This document shows positions 25,819-34,782 of a stretch of 64,000 nt of DNA, piece after piece. How positions within the stretch are numbered: position 1 is the first letter of the stretch; every line of letters starts with the position of its first letter. The notes below the pieces were generated by a model, which saw only the letters and a list, made by a program, of their open reading frames with translations, was not told the DNA's origin and made no database searches. Source of the DNA: Candidatus Neomicrothrix sp. UBA814 (GTDB lineage: Bacteria > Actinomycetota > Acidimicrobiia > Acidimicrobiales > Poriferisodalaceae); NCBI GenBank assembly GCA_002296525.1, contig DBIA01000029.1, forward strand, positions 12,969-76,968. Reading direction: 5' to 3'. A program made the translations under genes and the position numbers.

Positions 25819-26645
25819 GTCGACTTTGCTTTCAGGTCTCTGAGAGTGTCGTCTACCCAGCTTTGAAGATCGCCAATAACTTCTTCCTTATTGATCTCGT
25901 TCAAAAGTTCGTGCTTGGCCCCGTCGTAAAGTTTGATTGTCTTTGTTGGGCTGGGCATGTCCTCAATTGCTTGAAGAGAATCGCCATAAGGGACAAATGG
26001 GTCAGCGGTGCCGTGGAAGAACCCGACCGGAATCCGAATGTTGTCGATCTCTTCCCGGAATTGATCTAGAGCGATTACTTCTGCTTCGAGAAGTGCTCGC
26101 TTGTATAAGCCTCGATATACCAGTGGATCAGCGTCATATGCAGCGCACACTTCCAAATCTCGGGACATGCCTAAGGGATCTGAGTCTTCAGGAGGTAGTT
26201 CCGGCAGTGAAAGAACTTCACGAGCCCATTTCCAGTCACCTATTACTGCCCCAAAAAATGCTGCCCCTGCCGCTCGTTCTGGCCAACGTTGTACAAAACG
26301 AGCTGCTAACAGACCGCCCATTGAATGACCCACAAGAATCAAAGGGAGCCGACCTGACAAATGTTCACCTGCCGCCGTTGCCGTGGCTCCTATGTCATCT
26401 ACAACGAGACCGAAATCGGTGATCAGTGCACGTTCACCCTCCGACAGTCCGTGACCGACGTGGTCTGGAGCTAGAACCGCTAGTCCATTCTTCACTAGTG
26501 CCTCGGCTACATGCGCGTAGCGGCCGCCGTACTCGGCGTATCCATGAAGGATCAACACAAGTGCACGCGGCTTTACTGAAGGGCTCCACAACCGAAGGTG
26601 AAGGGTCCCTGCATGTCCATTTATTTGGATCTCTTCAAAATTCAT
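25815..26645 (-). CDS. Alpha/beta hydrolase (monoacylglycerol-lipase-like)
   Basis: A 276-residue serine hydrolase with the family motif LILHGYAEYGGRY (oxyanion region, about 31-43), PDHVGHGLSEG, nucleophile S108 in VGHSMGG, and downstream acid and base in GTADPFVP and KHELLNE. The 'HGyaEh..RY' and 'D..GHG.S.G' pattern is that of monoacylglycerol lipases/lysophospholipases. It is embedded in an operon of PLP enzymes and molybdenum hydroxylase subunits with 4-bp overlaps on both sides, so its real substrate may be an ester or amide in that pathway rather than lipid (inference). Confidence 0.83.
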   Translation of the reverse strand: MNFEEIQINGHAGTLHLRLWSPSVKPRALVLILHGYAEYGGRYAHVAEALVKNGLAVLAPDHVGHGLSEGERALITDFGLVVDDIGATATAAGEHLSGRLPLILVGHSMGGLLAARFVQRWPERAAGAAFFGAVIGDWKWAREVLSLPELPPEDSDPLGMSRDLEVCAAYDADPLVYRGLYKRALLEAEVIALDQFREEIDNIRIPVGFFHGTADPFVPYGDSLQAIEDMPSPTKTIKLYDGAKHELLNEINKEEVIGDLQSWVDDTLRDLKAKST

Positions 26646-27739
26646 GCCGATACCTCATTTTCACGGTCGATACCTGTGAACAACACCCCGACTACTGATC
26701 CGTCCTCAACGGAGGCTTCCACTAAACCAGCCAAGCCCGCTACCCCGGTGGGTGACACATTTAATCCAGTAACGCTAGTGGCAACTTCATGAGTTTCAAT
26801 AAGTGTGGTTTCAGGAACAACGAGAGGCGTTCCTCCACTTTCTATCGTCGCTTCTAGTAATGGGAGCCAGTCATAGGTGACATCGTCAAGCAAGCCTGAG
26901 GCGGCGCTTGAGGGCTGATCCCACGGCCACATGAACTCCTCAGGGTTAGCTCGACCCCTTTCAAGGTCAAATTCTGGTGCCAGCAAATCCCAGGCGCGTT
27001 TGAGTGGAGCGCACCCAGCAACTTGAACCGGATAAAGCGCTACATTCGGTAAAGCCCTGCCAGTTGCAGTTCCCAGGGCACCTCCACCAACTTGCACAAA
27101 AACTCGGTCAAGGTTGTCGACCTGGTCTCTGAGTTCCCATCCCAATGTGCGCCCCCCGTCAAAAGTTGACGGAGTGTTAATTCCCTGAACGCCAAAAGGC
27201 TGTGAACCCCTCCGCACCTGAGCCATGAAACGTGCGTAACAAGGATCACCTAACGCGCTTGGATTTGACTCGCACACTTGAATTTGAGCCCCCAAGTTTT
27301 GCAGTGTCGCAAGCGCCGACTTTTCAGCCCAAGTTGGCACAAAGACTTCTATTGGCCGGTTGATTGCTTTGGCGACTATGGCAGCTGCTATTGCTGCGTT
27401 ACCGCAACTGGCAATTGCCAGCGGTTGAGTTTCTTTGGTGTCTTCCGCAACTGCTAGATGCAGTGCAACTCCAAATAAATGCCTTGCTTTGTGTGATCCT
27501 CCCACCGAATCAATCTCCACTTTTATCTTCAGGTCGACTTTAAGACCGAGGGCCTTGGCTAGCTCCGACCCATCAAGAACAGGGGTTATTGAAAATCCAG
27601 TGCCGTCGATGAGTGCTATGTCTTGATCTAGTCGACTCACCAGGTCCACAAATTGTTGGTCACTCCAACCGTTGAGCATTGCGTTGTTGTACGAGTCGAG
27701 ACGCTCGCGGTACACGATAAAAGGATTTGTCTCGGTCAC
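26642..27739 (-). CDS. Threonine-synthase/ammonia-lyase-like type-II PLP enzyme
   Basis: A fold-type II PLP enzyme of 365 residues. The PLP lysine is probably K84 in SVGGSHKARHLFG, the nucleotide/phosphate loop is VQVGGGALGTATG, and ASCGNAAIAAAIVAK is the substrate loop. GTG 27739 is chosen: it follows the upstream stop by one base and gives the family-like start MTETNPFIVYRERLDSY, whereas an upstream ATG would overlap the previous gene by over 60 bp. It overlaps the alpha/beta hydrolase gene by 4 bp. The reaction is unknown: deamination, elimination or synthase chemistry are all possible. E. coli's purine cluster has a PLP ammonia-lyase (YgeX), but I cannot claim orthology. Confidence 0.78.
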   Translation of the reverse strand: MTETNPFIVYRERLDSYNNAMLNGWSDQQFVDLVSRLDQDIALIDGTGFSITPVLDGSELAKALGLKVDLKIKVEIDSVGGSHKARHLFGVALHLAVAEDTKETQPLAIASCGNAAIAAAIVAKAINRPIEVFVPTWAEKSALATLQNLGAQIQVCESNPSALGDPCYARFMAQVRRGSQPFGVQGINTPSTFDGGRTLGWELRDQVDNLDRVFVQVGGGALGTATGRALPNVALYPVQVAGCAPLKRAWDLLAPEFDLERGRANPEEFMWPWDQPSSAASGLLDDVTYDWLPLLEATIESGGTPLVVPETTLIETHEVATSVTGLNVSPTGVAGLAGLVEASVEDGSVVGVLFTGIDRENEVSA

Positions 27740-27740
27740 G

Positions 27741-29243
27741 TCACTTGAGGTGCTTTGCCCCGGTTGCTTCATTGAATTCGTCGATACGGCTATCCCAGCT
27801 ATCAATCAGTGGCCGCAGATTGTTCCACCAGCTTTGATTTCGGCGCCGTTCAAAATCTTCGACTGAAATGCCCTGTTGCTCAACCCAGGTGAAATACCCG
27901 AGATTGAACACGCGATTCCTATTTGTTTCGTCCATATCGAGTACGTGGTCAGTAGTAATCCCAGCAAGATGCTTTACGACAACGTCTTCTCCCTCGGCGT
28001 CATCAAATCCTTCGGGGTAGTCGCGTCGCATTACTTTTTCTCTCTCCGAGTTGTACAACTCAGAACCATCTGTGGCGACGGTAACGATCATGTCATCTGG
28101 CCCTAGATTCCAGTGTTTGGCTGCCTTGATTGCGGCCAAGACGTTACAAATGGACGAGTAACCGAGATTGGTGAGCATCAATGTAAGATCGGAATTTACT
28201 CCCAAGCGCTCCAAGGCCCGAAGACCGCCGGGGCTGTTGAATGCAACATCGAGTTGATCGGTTGCGGTGTCAGAAATTCCTACGACTAGATCGGTGTTTG
28301 TCACATTGTGTATTAAAGGTACGTGTTTATCGCCAATGCCTTGGATGTTGTGATCCCCAAAGCCGTTGTACAACATCGTTGGTACTTCGAGTGCTTCGAC
28401 GGCAACAATTCGAGCGTTGTGGTGGTCTTTGAGATAATCACCCGCTCCTAGGGTGCCTGCAGAACCGGAAGCTGAAACAAAAGCTGCTAAGCGTGCCGGG
28501 CGATCTGATGTCACATGCTGAAAGATGGAGCCAAGTGCAGGACCAGTCACCGCGTAGTGCCCGAGGTGGTTTGAGAATTCGCTGAACTGATTAAGAATTA
28601 CATTGGAGTTATCGGTTTCAAGGCGGGCACATTCGTCATAAATTTCTTTCACATTGGCTTCGGTCCCAGGGGTGCGGATTACGTCTTCTGGGTGATCAAT
28701 CCATCGCTCTAACCATTCGAACCGTTCCCGGCTCATGCCCTCAGGTAAGACAGCAACTCCGCGACAACCCATAATCTTCGAGATTGCTACCCCACCCCTT
28801 GCATAGTTGCCAGTAGATGGCCATACCGCTCGGTTGATGGTTGGATCGAAACGCCCAGTTACCAGACGAGCGACCAGGCAGGAATAAGCAGCCAAGACTT
28901 TGTGGGCCCCAATCATTGGGAATCGGTTGCCTAGCGCCACGACAATACGAGCGTCTGTACCGGTCATCTCTGGCGGTAACTCAATGTGGTCAGGTGTTTT
29001 TGCAGGAGCTGCCTGCCTGCTTGTGTTGAACCAGTGAACGCGAAATAGATTTAATGGGTCCGCAGAGTTTCGATCAACACCCTCTAGAGCTTCAATTACG
29101 TCGGAATCGATAGTGGAAGGGTCTCGTAATTGACTGAATCTTGGCAAGACGATATTTCGTTCGCTGAAGCGAGTCACGGCGTTTTCAAACGCTTTTTTGC
29201 CGGCAGGATCAAATTCGTCAAATACCGCTAATGGACGAGGCAT
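27741..29243 (-). CDS. Large type-II PLP enzyme (cysteine-synthase/tryptophan-synthase-beta-like)
   Basis: A 500-residue PLP enzyme. The lysine is probably K115 in MIGAHKVLAAYSCL, the substrate loop is PSTGNYARGGVAIS, and the glycine-rich phosphate loop is SASGSAGTLGAGDY. It is longer than typical cysteine synthases, with an N-terminal 90-residue segment and a C-terminal region containing WSSW-like aromatic residues (NQSWWNNL). The family is usually annotated only as a PLP-dependent beta-subunit-like protein; the substrate is unknown. It is the first gene of the leftward five-gene operon and divergent from the 8-oxoguanine-deaminase-like gene across 72 bp. Confidence 0.75.
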   Translation of the reverse strand: MPRPLAVFDEFDPAGKKAFENAVTRFSERNIVLPRFSQLRDPSTIDSDVIEALEGVDRNSADPLNLFRVHWFNTSRQAAPAKTPDHIELPPEMTGTDARIVVALGNRFPMIGAHKVLAAYSCLVARLVTGRFDPTINRAVWPSTGNYARGGVAISKIMGCRGVAVLPEGMSRERFEWLERWIDHPEDVIRTPGTEANVKEIYDECARLETDNSNVILNQFSEFSNHLGHYAVTGPALGSIFQHVTSDRPARLAAFVSASGSAGTLGAGDYLKDHHNARIVAVEALEVPTMLYNGFGDHNIQGIGDKHVPLIHNVTNTDLVVGISDTATDQLDVAFNSPGGLRALERLGVNSDLTLMLTNLGYSSICNVLAAIKAAKHWNLGPDDMIVTVATDGSELYNSEREKVMRRDYPEGFDDAEGEDVVVKHLAGITTDHVLDMDETNRNRVFNLGYFTWVEQQGISVEDFERRRNQSWWNNLRPLIDSWDSRIDEFNEATGAKHLK

Positions 29244-29315
29244 TCTCCCAAGATAGACCTATGAGTCTGTAATTAGTCAACACAGAACCCCGGCAACGAT
29301 GTCAAACTGTCCGCC

Positions 29316-30695
29316 ATGACTGATCCCGTTGATCTGCTGATCAAAAACGCTTGGTTGGTAGCAACAATGGATGATCAGCGGCGAGAGTTGACAGGCGGAT
29401 GGGTTGCTATTTCCGACGGTTATGTCGTTGGTATAGGCGCTGGTACCGAAGTCCCGCCAGCGGCTCAAAGTTCAGTTGATGCCTCAGGGTGTCTGGTAAC
29501 CCCGGGACTCGTGAACACGCACCATCACATGTTCCAAAACCTGACACGTGCTTATCGACCAATGACTGCCGCCCCCTTATTTGGTTGGCTCCAGTCGTTG
29601 TATCCCTTGTGGACTAAATCCATAGATGAAGAAGCCGTTTATCTTGCAGCCTGGGTGGGGCTAGCTGAATTGGCTATGTCCGGATGCACAACTACTACCG
29701 ATCACCACTATTTGCATCCCGCTCGAGCGGGAGATTTGCTAGCTGCCGAAATTCAAGCAGCGATTGACCTGTCTATGCGGTTTCATCCCACATATGGGTC
29801 AATGAGTTTGTCTGTCAAAGACGGTGGATTACCGCCAGATGACGCTGTTCGCACTGAGGACGACATTTTGTCTGAAAGTAAAAGGCAAGTGGAGCGGTGG
29901 CACGATCCGTCTTTCGGGTCGATGATCCAAATAGCGTTAGCCCCATGCTCGCCGTTTACCGTTACTCCAGACTTAATGCGCAGCACAGCGGAATTAGCTG
30001 AACAGCTAGACGTAAGGCTCCATACTCATCTCGCAGAAAATGCTGAAGATGATGAATTCTCAATCGCACAGTTTGGCCTTCGACCAGTGGATCTGTATGA
30101 AGACGTCGGGTGGCTAAGCGAGCGTAGTTGGGGAGCACATGTTGTCCGCCCGAACGCTGACGAGATAGCGCGTTTAGGAGCAGCGGGTGTTGGTATTGCT
30201 CATTGCCCGAGCTCCAACATGATCTTGTCATCGGGGATTGCCCCTGTAGTTCAAATGAGACACGCTGGATGTCATGTCGGCTTAGGTTGTGACGGATCAT
30301 CGTCGGCTGATTCGGCATCATTATGGCAAGAGGCACGGTTGGCGATGCTTCAAGGGAAGTTGATTTCGGGTGCCGATCAAATGGACGCAAGGACTGCCTT
30401 AGAAATAGCAACTCGTGGAGGAGCGGCTTGCCTCGGACGAAATGGAGAAATCGGTGAGTTGTCGATTGGCGCTGTTGGAGATGTAGCGGTCTGGAAACTT
30501 GAAGGTCCGCAATTTGCCGGTGTTATCGATGACCCGATTGAAGGATGGCTGAGATGCGGCCCGGTTAGCGCTGCGCATGTTTTTGTCCACGGTCGAGCAA
30601 TTGTTGAAAATGGCGTTCTTGCGAATCCTGGTCTCGATGAAATTCTTGTTAGGCACCGGCAGGCGGCGCAGCGATTTCAACCTCAAAGAGGCTGA
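29316..30695 (+). CDS. 8-oxoguanine deaminase-like amidohydrolase
   Basis: A COG0402 deaminase of 459 residues with full architecture. It has an N-terminal beta part, TPGLVNTHHHMFQNLTRAY (HxH at the metal site), LHTHLAENAEDDEF (metal His plus proton-shuttle Glu), GIAHCPSSNMILSSGIAP and GLGCDGSSSADSASLWQEAR (metal Asp). The HCPSSNM and GCDGS blocks are characteristic of 8-oxoguanine deaminase and its triazine-hydrolase relatives. 8-Oxoguanine deaminase yields urate, which would link to the flanking hydroxylases. Related triazine or isocytosine-type substrates remain possible. It is the first gene of a rightward block with two sulfatase-like genes after a 64-bp gap. Confidence 0.82.
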   Translation: MTDPVDLLIKNAWLVATMDDQRRELTGGWVAISDGYVVGIGAGTEVPPAAQSSVDASGCLVTPGLVNTHHHMFQNLTRAYRPMTAAPLFGWLQSLYPLWTKSIDEEAVYLAAWVGLAELAMSGCTTTTDHHYLHPARAGDLLAAEIQAAIDLSMRFHPTYGSMSLSVKDGGLPPDDAVRTEDDILSESKRQVERWHDPSFGSMIQIALAPCSPFTVTPDLMRSTAELAEQLDVRLHTHLAENAEDDEFSIAQFGLRPVDLYEDVGWLSERSWGAHVVRPNADEIARLGAAGVGIAHCPSSNMILSSGIAPVVQMRHAGCHVGLGCDGSSSADSASLWQEARLAMLQGKLISGADQMDARTALEIATRGGAACLGRNGEIGELSIGAVGDVAVWKLEGPQFAGVIDDPIEGWLRCGPVSAAHVFVHGRAIVENGVLANPGLDEILVRHRQAAQRFQPQRG

Positions 30696-30759
30696 ATTAA
30701 GACCTTGTTTTGAATTGCCAAAATCGGAATTGAGCAGTTCAGCGACGTAGGATCCCAAA

Positions 30760-32463
30760 ATGGGGCACTCGCGAACTTTCGCCGTAGACAACTCTGACGT
30801 TGTTTCAGATGGGCAAGGTCGGACTGCTCACCGATCTCTGCACGAACACTCCAGCCGTCTCCTTCCAAAAATGTATGAAGTTGCCGACGGCGTGTGGTGT
30901 CTTGTGGGTAATGGCCTGTCGAATCAAACGTTCATCCGTGGCCCAGAAGGTGTTATTGCGATCGACACGGGGGAATCTGTCGAAGAGATGCAGAGTGCGC
31001 TGCAACAATTACGGACTGTTTGCCAGGAACCAATAGTTGCGGTTGTCTACACACATTTTCACTACGTAAACGGAACGACTGCGATCACAGAAACCGAGCC
31101 TGTGAAGGCAATTTGGGGCCACGAACGCATTGAACACAATCTTGAACGATCAGCAACAGAAATCGCGCCCGCTTACACACGGGGACTTATTGAGCAGTTT
31201 GGTATCTACTTGCCCGACGATGGGCCCGATGGGTTGGTCAATGTCGGATTAGGTCTTGCCTACCGGATGGCACACCACGCACCATCGACCCCCGGTCATG
31301 TCACGGCAACGCAACATTTTCCCGGAGATAGTTCGGTCACGGTCGCTGGTCTAGAAATGGAAGTAACACACGCACCATCAGATGCTGATGACTCTGTCAC
31401 GCTCTGGTTTCCTGAGCTTAGTGTCGCTGTACACAATTTGGTCTGGCCAGCCCTTTTCAACATTTTCGCAATTCGCGGCGAAGAGTACCGCAATCCGCAG
31501 TTATTGGTTCAGGGAATTGATCATCTTCGATCTCTTAAAGCTGATTATCTGATTGCAACCCATGGCCCTCCGATGCAAGGAGCGCAAGATATATATCGAA
31601 GAGTCACGGCGTACAGAGATTCAATTCAGTTTTTGTGGGATCAAACAGTTCGATGGACGAATAAGGGAGCGACCGGACCCGAACTGGCCTACCGCATCCA
31701 ACTTCCACCCATGTACGACGAAGATTGGTTAACTAAACAGCACTACGGATTAGCAGAACATCACGTGCGGCAAATTCGATCCGGTTTGTTCGGGTTTTTC
31801 GATGGGGATCCAGTCGGAGTGTTCCCGCTCGACACTGAAGAAGAAGCTGAACGAATGATCTCAGCTATGGGAGGGATTGAACAGGTACGAAGGCTTTGCG
31901 CGGAAGCTTTGGAGGGCTCTGAGAACGATCTTCGTTGGGCGATCTCGCTCGCCAGCCGTCTCACTAATCATTCTCAGGCAAGTGAAGATGATCGCACCTT
32001 GCTAGCGGATGCTCTTAGAAAAGTTGGCCAACGTACCACTTCATCCAATCTTCGCAACTGGTGCTTAACTCGGGCGCTTACGCTGGAAGGGCGCATTGAT
32101 GGCGCAAGACTTAACAACCATCGATTTAGTCGACGGCAAATTGAAGGGTGGTCTGTCGAAACCGCTGTATCAGTGCTCAGAGTATTGATTGATCCCGCAA
32201 CCCTCGCGGGAATTGACATCCACTTAACAGTCGAACTTGATGGGGAACGAACAGGTCTTCATTTCCGCAACCACATCGCTTGCCCTACTGACGGCGAAGG
32301 TGGCGACACCATCTTGATTGCAACGAGAGCTATTTGGGATGAAATGCTCACCGGAGCATTAGATCTACAGTCAGCTTTGAACAATGGTGATGTTTCGCTA
32401 GAAGGGGACAAGATCACCGCAATCGAAGCATTGAAAGCAATAGACCACCCGGCATTCCGATGA
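30760..32463 (+). CDS. Alkylsulfatase-like metallo-beta-lactamase-fold protein
   Basis: A 567-residue protein laid out like SdsA1-type alkylsulfatases. It has an MBL N-domain (YEVADGVWCLVGNGLSNQT, GVIAIDTGESVEEM, THFHYVNGT), a dimerisation helix region (about 320-420), and a C-terminal SCP2-like domain ending LEGDKITAIEALKAID. The metal motif is unusual: HxHxDH is replaced by HFHYVN, the later glutamate region reads SVAVHNLVWPALFN, and the final histidine remains in ATHGPPMQG. It may use a different metal set or be a distinct subfamily. It overlaps the arylsulfatase gene by 4 bp, which supports a sulfate-ester role. Confidence 0.75.
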   Translation: MGHSRTFAVDNSDVVSDGQGRTAHRSLHEHSSRLLPKMYEVADGVWCLVGNGLSNQTFIRGPEGVIAIDTGESVEEMQSALQQLRTVCQEPIVAVVYTHFHYVNGTTAITETEPVKAIWGHERIEHNLERSATEIAPAYTRGLIEQFGIYLPDDGPDGLVNVGLGLAYRMAHHAPSTPGHVTATQHFPGDSSVTVAGLEMEVTHAPSDADDSVTLWFPELSVAVHNLVWPALFNIFAIRGEEYRNPQLLVQGIDHLRSLKADYLIATHGPPMQGAQDIYRRVTAYRDSIQFLWDQTVRWTNKGATGPELAYRIQLPPMYDEDWLTKQHYGLAEHHVRQIRSGLFGFFDGDPVGVFPLDTEEEAERMISAMGGIEQVRRLCAEALEGSENDLRWAISLASRLTNHSQASEDDRTLLADALRKVGQRTTSSNLRNWCLTRALTLEGRIDGARLNNHRFSRRQIEGWSVETAVSVLRVLIDPATLAGIDIHLTVELDGERTGLHFRNHIACPTDGEGGDTILIATRAIWDEMLTGALDLQSALNNGDVSLEGDKITAIEALKAIDHPAFR

Positions 32464-34775
32464 CAACAAAACTGCCAAGGCCGACGGAACCATTTACGGG
32501 GCAAGTCGAACGATTAATCACAGATGCAAAAGCTCGTCGTCTCGAAGCTCCCGCTCCGCCTGATAATGCGCCGAACGTACTTTTAGTTATGTTGGACGAC
32601 GTTGGATTTGGCTCTTTTTCTACGTTTGGTGGCCCCGTTGAAGGGGCCGGTTTCCAAAGCGTTGCCGATAACGGCCTTCTGTATAACCAGTTCCACACCA
32701 CCGCCTTATGTTCTCCCACTCGGGCAGCGTTACTAACAGGAAGGCAGCACCACAGCGTGCACATGGGAGGCATTACCGAAATCGCTAACTCTTTCCCTGG
32801 CTACGATTCACAAATTCCAGCTGAAGCTGCGACAGTGGCTCAAATACTTAAAATGTCGGGCTATGGGACGTCCTGCTTTGGCAAGTGGCACCTAACACCC
32901 TCGTGGGAGCAGGGCCCTGCAGGTCCTTTCGAGCGTTGGCCAACTGGTATTGGTTTCGACCGCTTTTACGGAATTATCGGTGCCGAAGCCTCCCATTGGG
33001 AACCGGCTGCCTATGACCAGACCACCCCAATTTCACCGCATGTCAACCGTCCCGATTACCACCTGACAGAAGACTTAGCTGATCAAGCAATTAAATGGAT
33101 GGAACAACACCGAGTCTCGGCACCTAACCGCCCATGGTTCTGTTACTTCTCAACCCCTGCCGTGCACGCGCCACACCATGCACCAGCCGAATGGATCAAC
33201 AAATATCAGGGTAGATTTGACGCTGGCTGGGACGTCCTCAGAGAAGAGATTTACGCTGAACAACTCCGTCTTGGTGTTATCCCAGAACACACAACGTTGA
33301 CGACGAGACCAGAAGAAATTCCAGCGTGGAGTGAATACCCAGAGCGGTATCGACCTGTGGCCACGCGACTGATGGAGTGTTTTGCGGGTTTTCTTGCTCA
33401 TACCGATCATCACATCAGTCGTGTCATCGACGCAGCCAGGCAACAAGAACGTGACACGCTGATCATCTATTTGTCAGGCGACAATGGAGCATCTGCTGAA
33501 GGAACCATCCATGGTGCGTGGAGCGCTCCGTCTTTCCAGAATGGGGTACATGAGGACCCAGAATGGCTCCTTGAACACATTGATGACTTTGGCACCTCAA
33601 AGTGTGAGAACCATTTCAATGTCGGATGGGCCTGGGCGCTCGATTCGCCATTTCAGTGGATGAAGCAAGTTGCCTCGCACTTCGGTGGCACACGAAATGG
33701 GCTTGCGATTGAATGGCCAAAAAAGATCACGGACAAGGGTGCGCTGCGTTCTCAGTTCCACCACGTCGTAGATATCGCTCCGACGATCCTCGAAGCAGCT
33801 GGCGTTACCATGCCAGAGAGTGTCAATGGGATTACCCAAATGCCTGTCCACGGTGTTCCTATGGGCTATTCCTATGCCCAGGACGGACCTAGCCAGCGCA
33901 AGACTCAATATTTTGAAATTCTTGGCAACCGAGCAATCTATAGCGATGGATGGATCGCCTCTTGCTTTCATGGTCGAGTTCCTTGGATACGGATGCAGGG
34001 CTACGAATTCGACGGACCACAAGAGCAGTGGGAGTTGTACGACATCGAAAATGACTTCTCGCAAGCAACCGATCTGGCTAATGAGAATCCCGAACTGTTG
34101 GAAGAGTTGCTAGAACTCTTTGATGCTGAAGCTCAACGGTTCGGGGTGTATCCGCTGAGAGACGCCGGTTCTCGTAGGGGAGGGGACCTGGGTGTGCCTC
34201 ATGCACTTGGAGGTCTACGAACCATGACCTACACCACAGCCCACGTGAGAATGCCTGAAAGTATTGTGGTACGCCTCAAGAATTGTTCGTGGAAAATCGC
34301 TGCTCAAGTGACGACCACAGATGCTGACGTTGGTGTTATTGCGTGCCAGGGCGGCAACATGTCCGGATGGTCAATGTGGCTCAATGATGGCGTACCAAGT
34401 TTTACCTACAACTGTTACGGACATGAGATTACGACGCTGGCCGGCAACACCCTCAAAGCAGGGAATCACCTGATTGAAGCAGTGTTCGACTACGACGGTG
34501 GTTTCGGCAAAGGTGGGGACCTTGTGCTCGTTGTCGACGAAACAGCAGTGGCACATGAACGTCTCGAACGAACTGTGCCAGTTGGTTTCTCCATGAGTGG
34601 CGAGACCTTTGATGTCGGCATCGATACTGGATCCCCAGTAGGGCCCTACCCGCACGACTTCCGATGTAGCGCAACTATTGATGGAGTCACCCTGACCCGT
34701 TTGACTGAACCTGGTTTAGCGGTTGAAGCAGCCGAACGAGAAGGCTTAGTCAAAGCAGGATTTAGTACCCAATAA
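32460..34775 (+). CDS. Type I (formylglycine) arylsulfatase
   Basis: A 771-residue sulfatase. The alkaline-phosphatase-fold start NVLLVMLDDVGFG supplies the metal-binding aspartates, and the CSPTR motif (C84) is the site converted to formylglycine. TGRQHHSVHMGG, CFGKWHLTP and SGDNGASAEG (second metal site) are also typical. The C-terminal 150 residues form a beta-rich extension with GGNMSGWSMWLNDG, as in large PAF/AtsA-type arylsulfatases. No signal peptide is visible, suggesting a cytoplasmic enzyme. No formylglycine-generating enzyme or anaerobic maturase is nearby. It releases sulfate from aryl or alkyl sulfate esters; the natural substrate is unknown. Confidence 0.92.
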   Translation: MTTKLPRPTEPFTGQVERLITDAKARRLEAPAPPDNAPNVLLVMLDDVGFGSFSTFGGPVEGAGFQSVADNGLLYNQFHTTALCSPTRAALLTGRQHHSVHMGGITEIANSFPGYDSQIPAEAATVAQILKMSGYGTSCFGKWHLTPSWEQGPAGPFERWPTGIGFDRFYGIIGAEASHWEPAAYDQTTPISPHVNRPDYHLTEDLADQAIKWMEQHRVSAPNRPWFCYFSTPAVHAPHHAPAEWINKYQGRFDAGWDVLREEIYAEQLRLGVIPEHTTLTTRPEEIPAWSEYPERYRPVATRLMECFAGFLAHTDHHISRVIDAARQQERDTLIIYLSGDNGASAEGTIHGAWSAPSFQNGVHEDPEWLLEHIDDFGTSKCENHFNVGWAWALDSPFQWMKQVASHFGGTRNGLAIEWPKKITDKGALRSQFHHVVDIAPTILEAAGVTMPESVNGITQMPVHGVPMGYSYAQDGPSQRKTQYFEILGNRAIYSDGWIASCFHGRVPWIRMQGYEFDGPQEQWELYDIENDFSQATDLANENPELLEELLELFDAEAQRFGVYPLRDAGSRRGGDLGVPHALGGLRTMTYTTAHVRMPESIVVRLKNCSWKIAAQVTTTDADVGVIACQGGNMSGWSMWLNDGVPSFTYNCYGHEITTLAGNTLKAGNHLIEAVFDYDGGFGKGGDLVLVVDETAVAHERLERTVPVGFSMSGETFDVGIDTGSPVGPYPHDFRCSATIDGVTLTRLTEPGLAVEAAEREGLVKAGFSTQ

Positions 34776-34782
34776 TGAACTG

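Noticed and set aside
29962..30411. Leftward 149-codon frame antisense to the 8-oxoguanine-deaminase-like gene
   Set aside because: It lies entirely opposite conserved catalytic motifs, with no family features of its own.
33597..34064. Leftward 155-codon frame antisense to the arylsulfatase gene
   Set aside because: Shadow of the conserved sulfatase frame; no start site and no recognisable motif.
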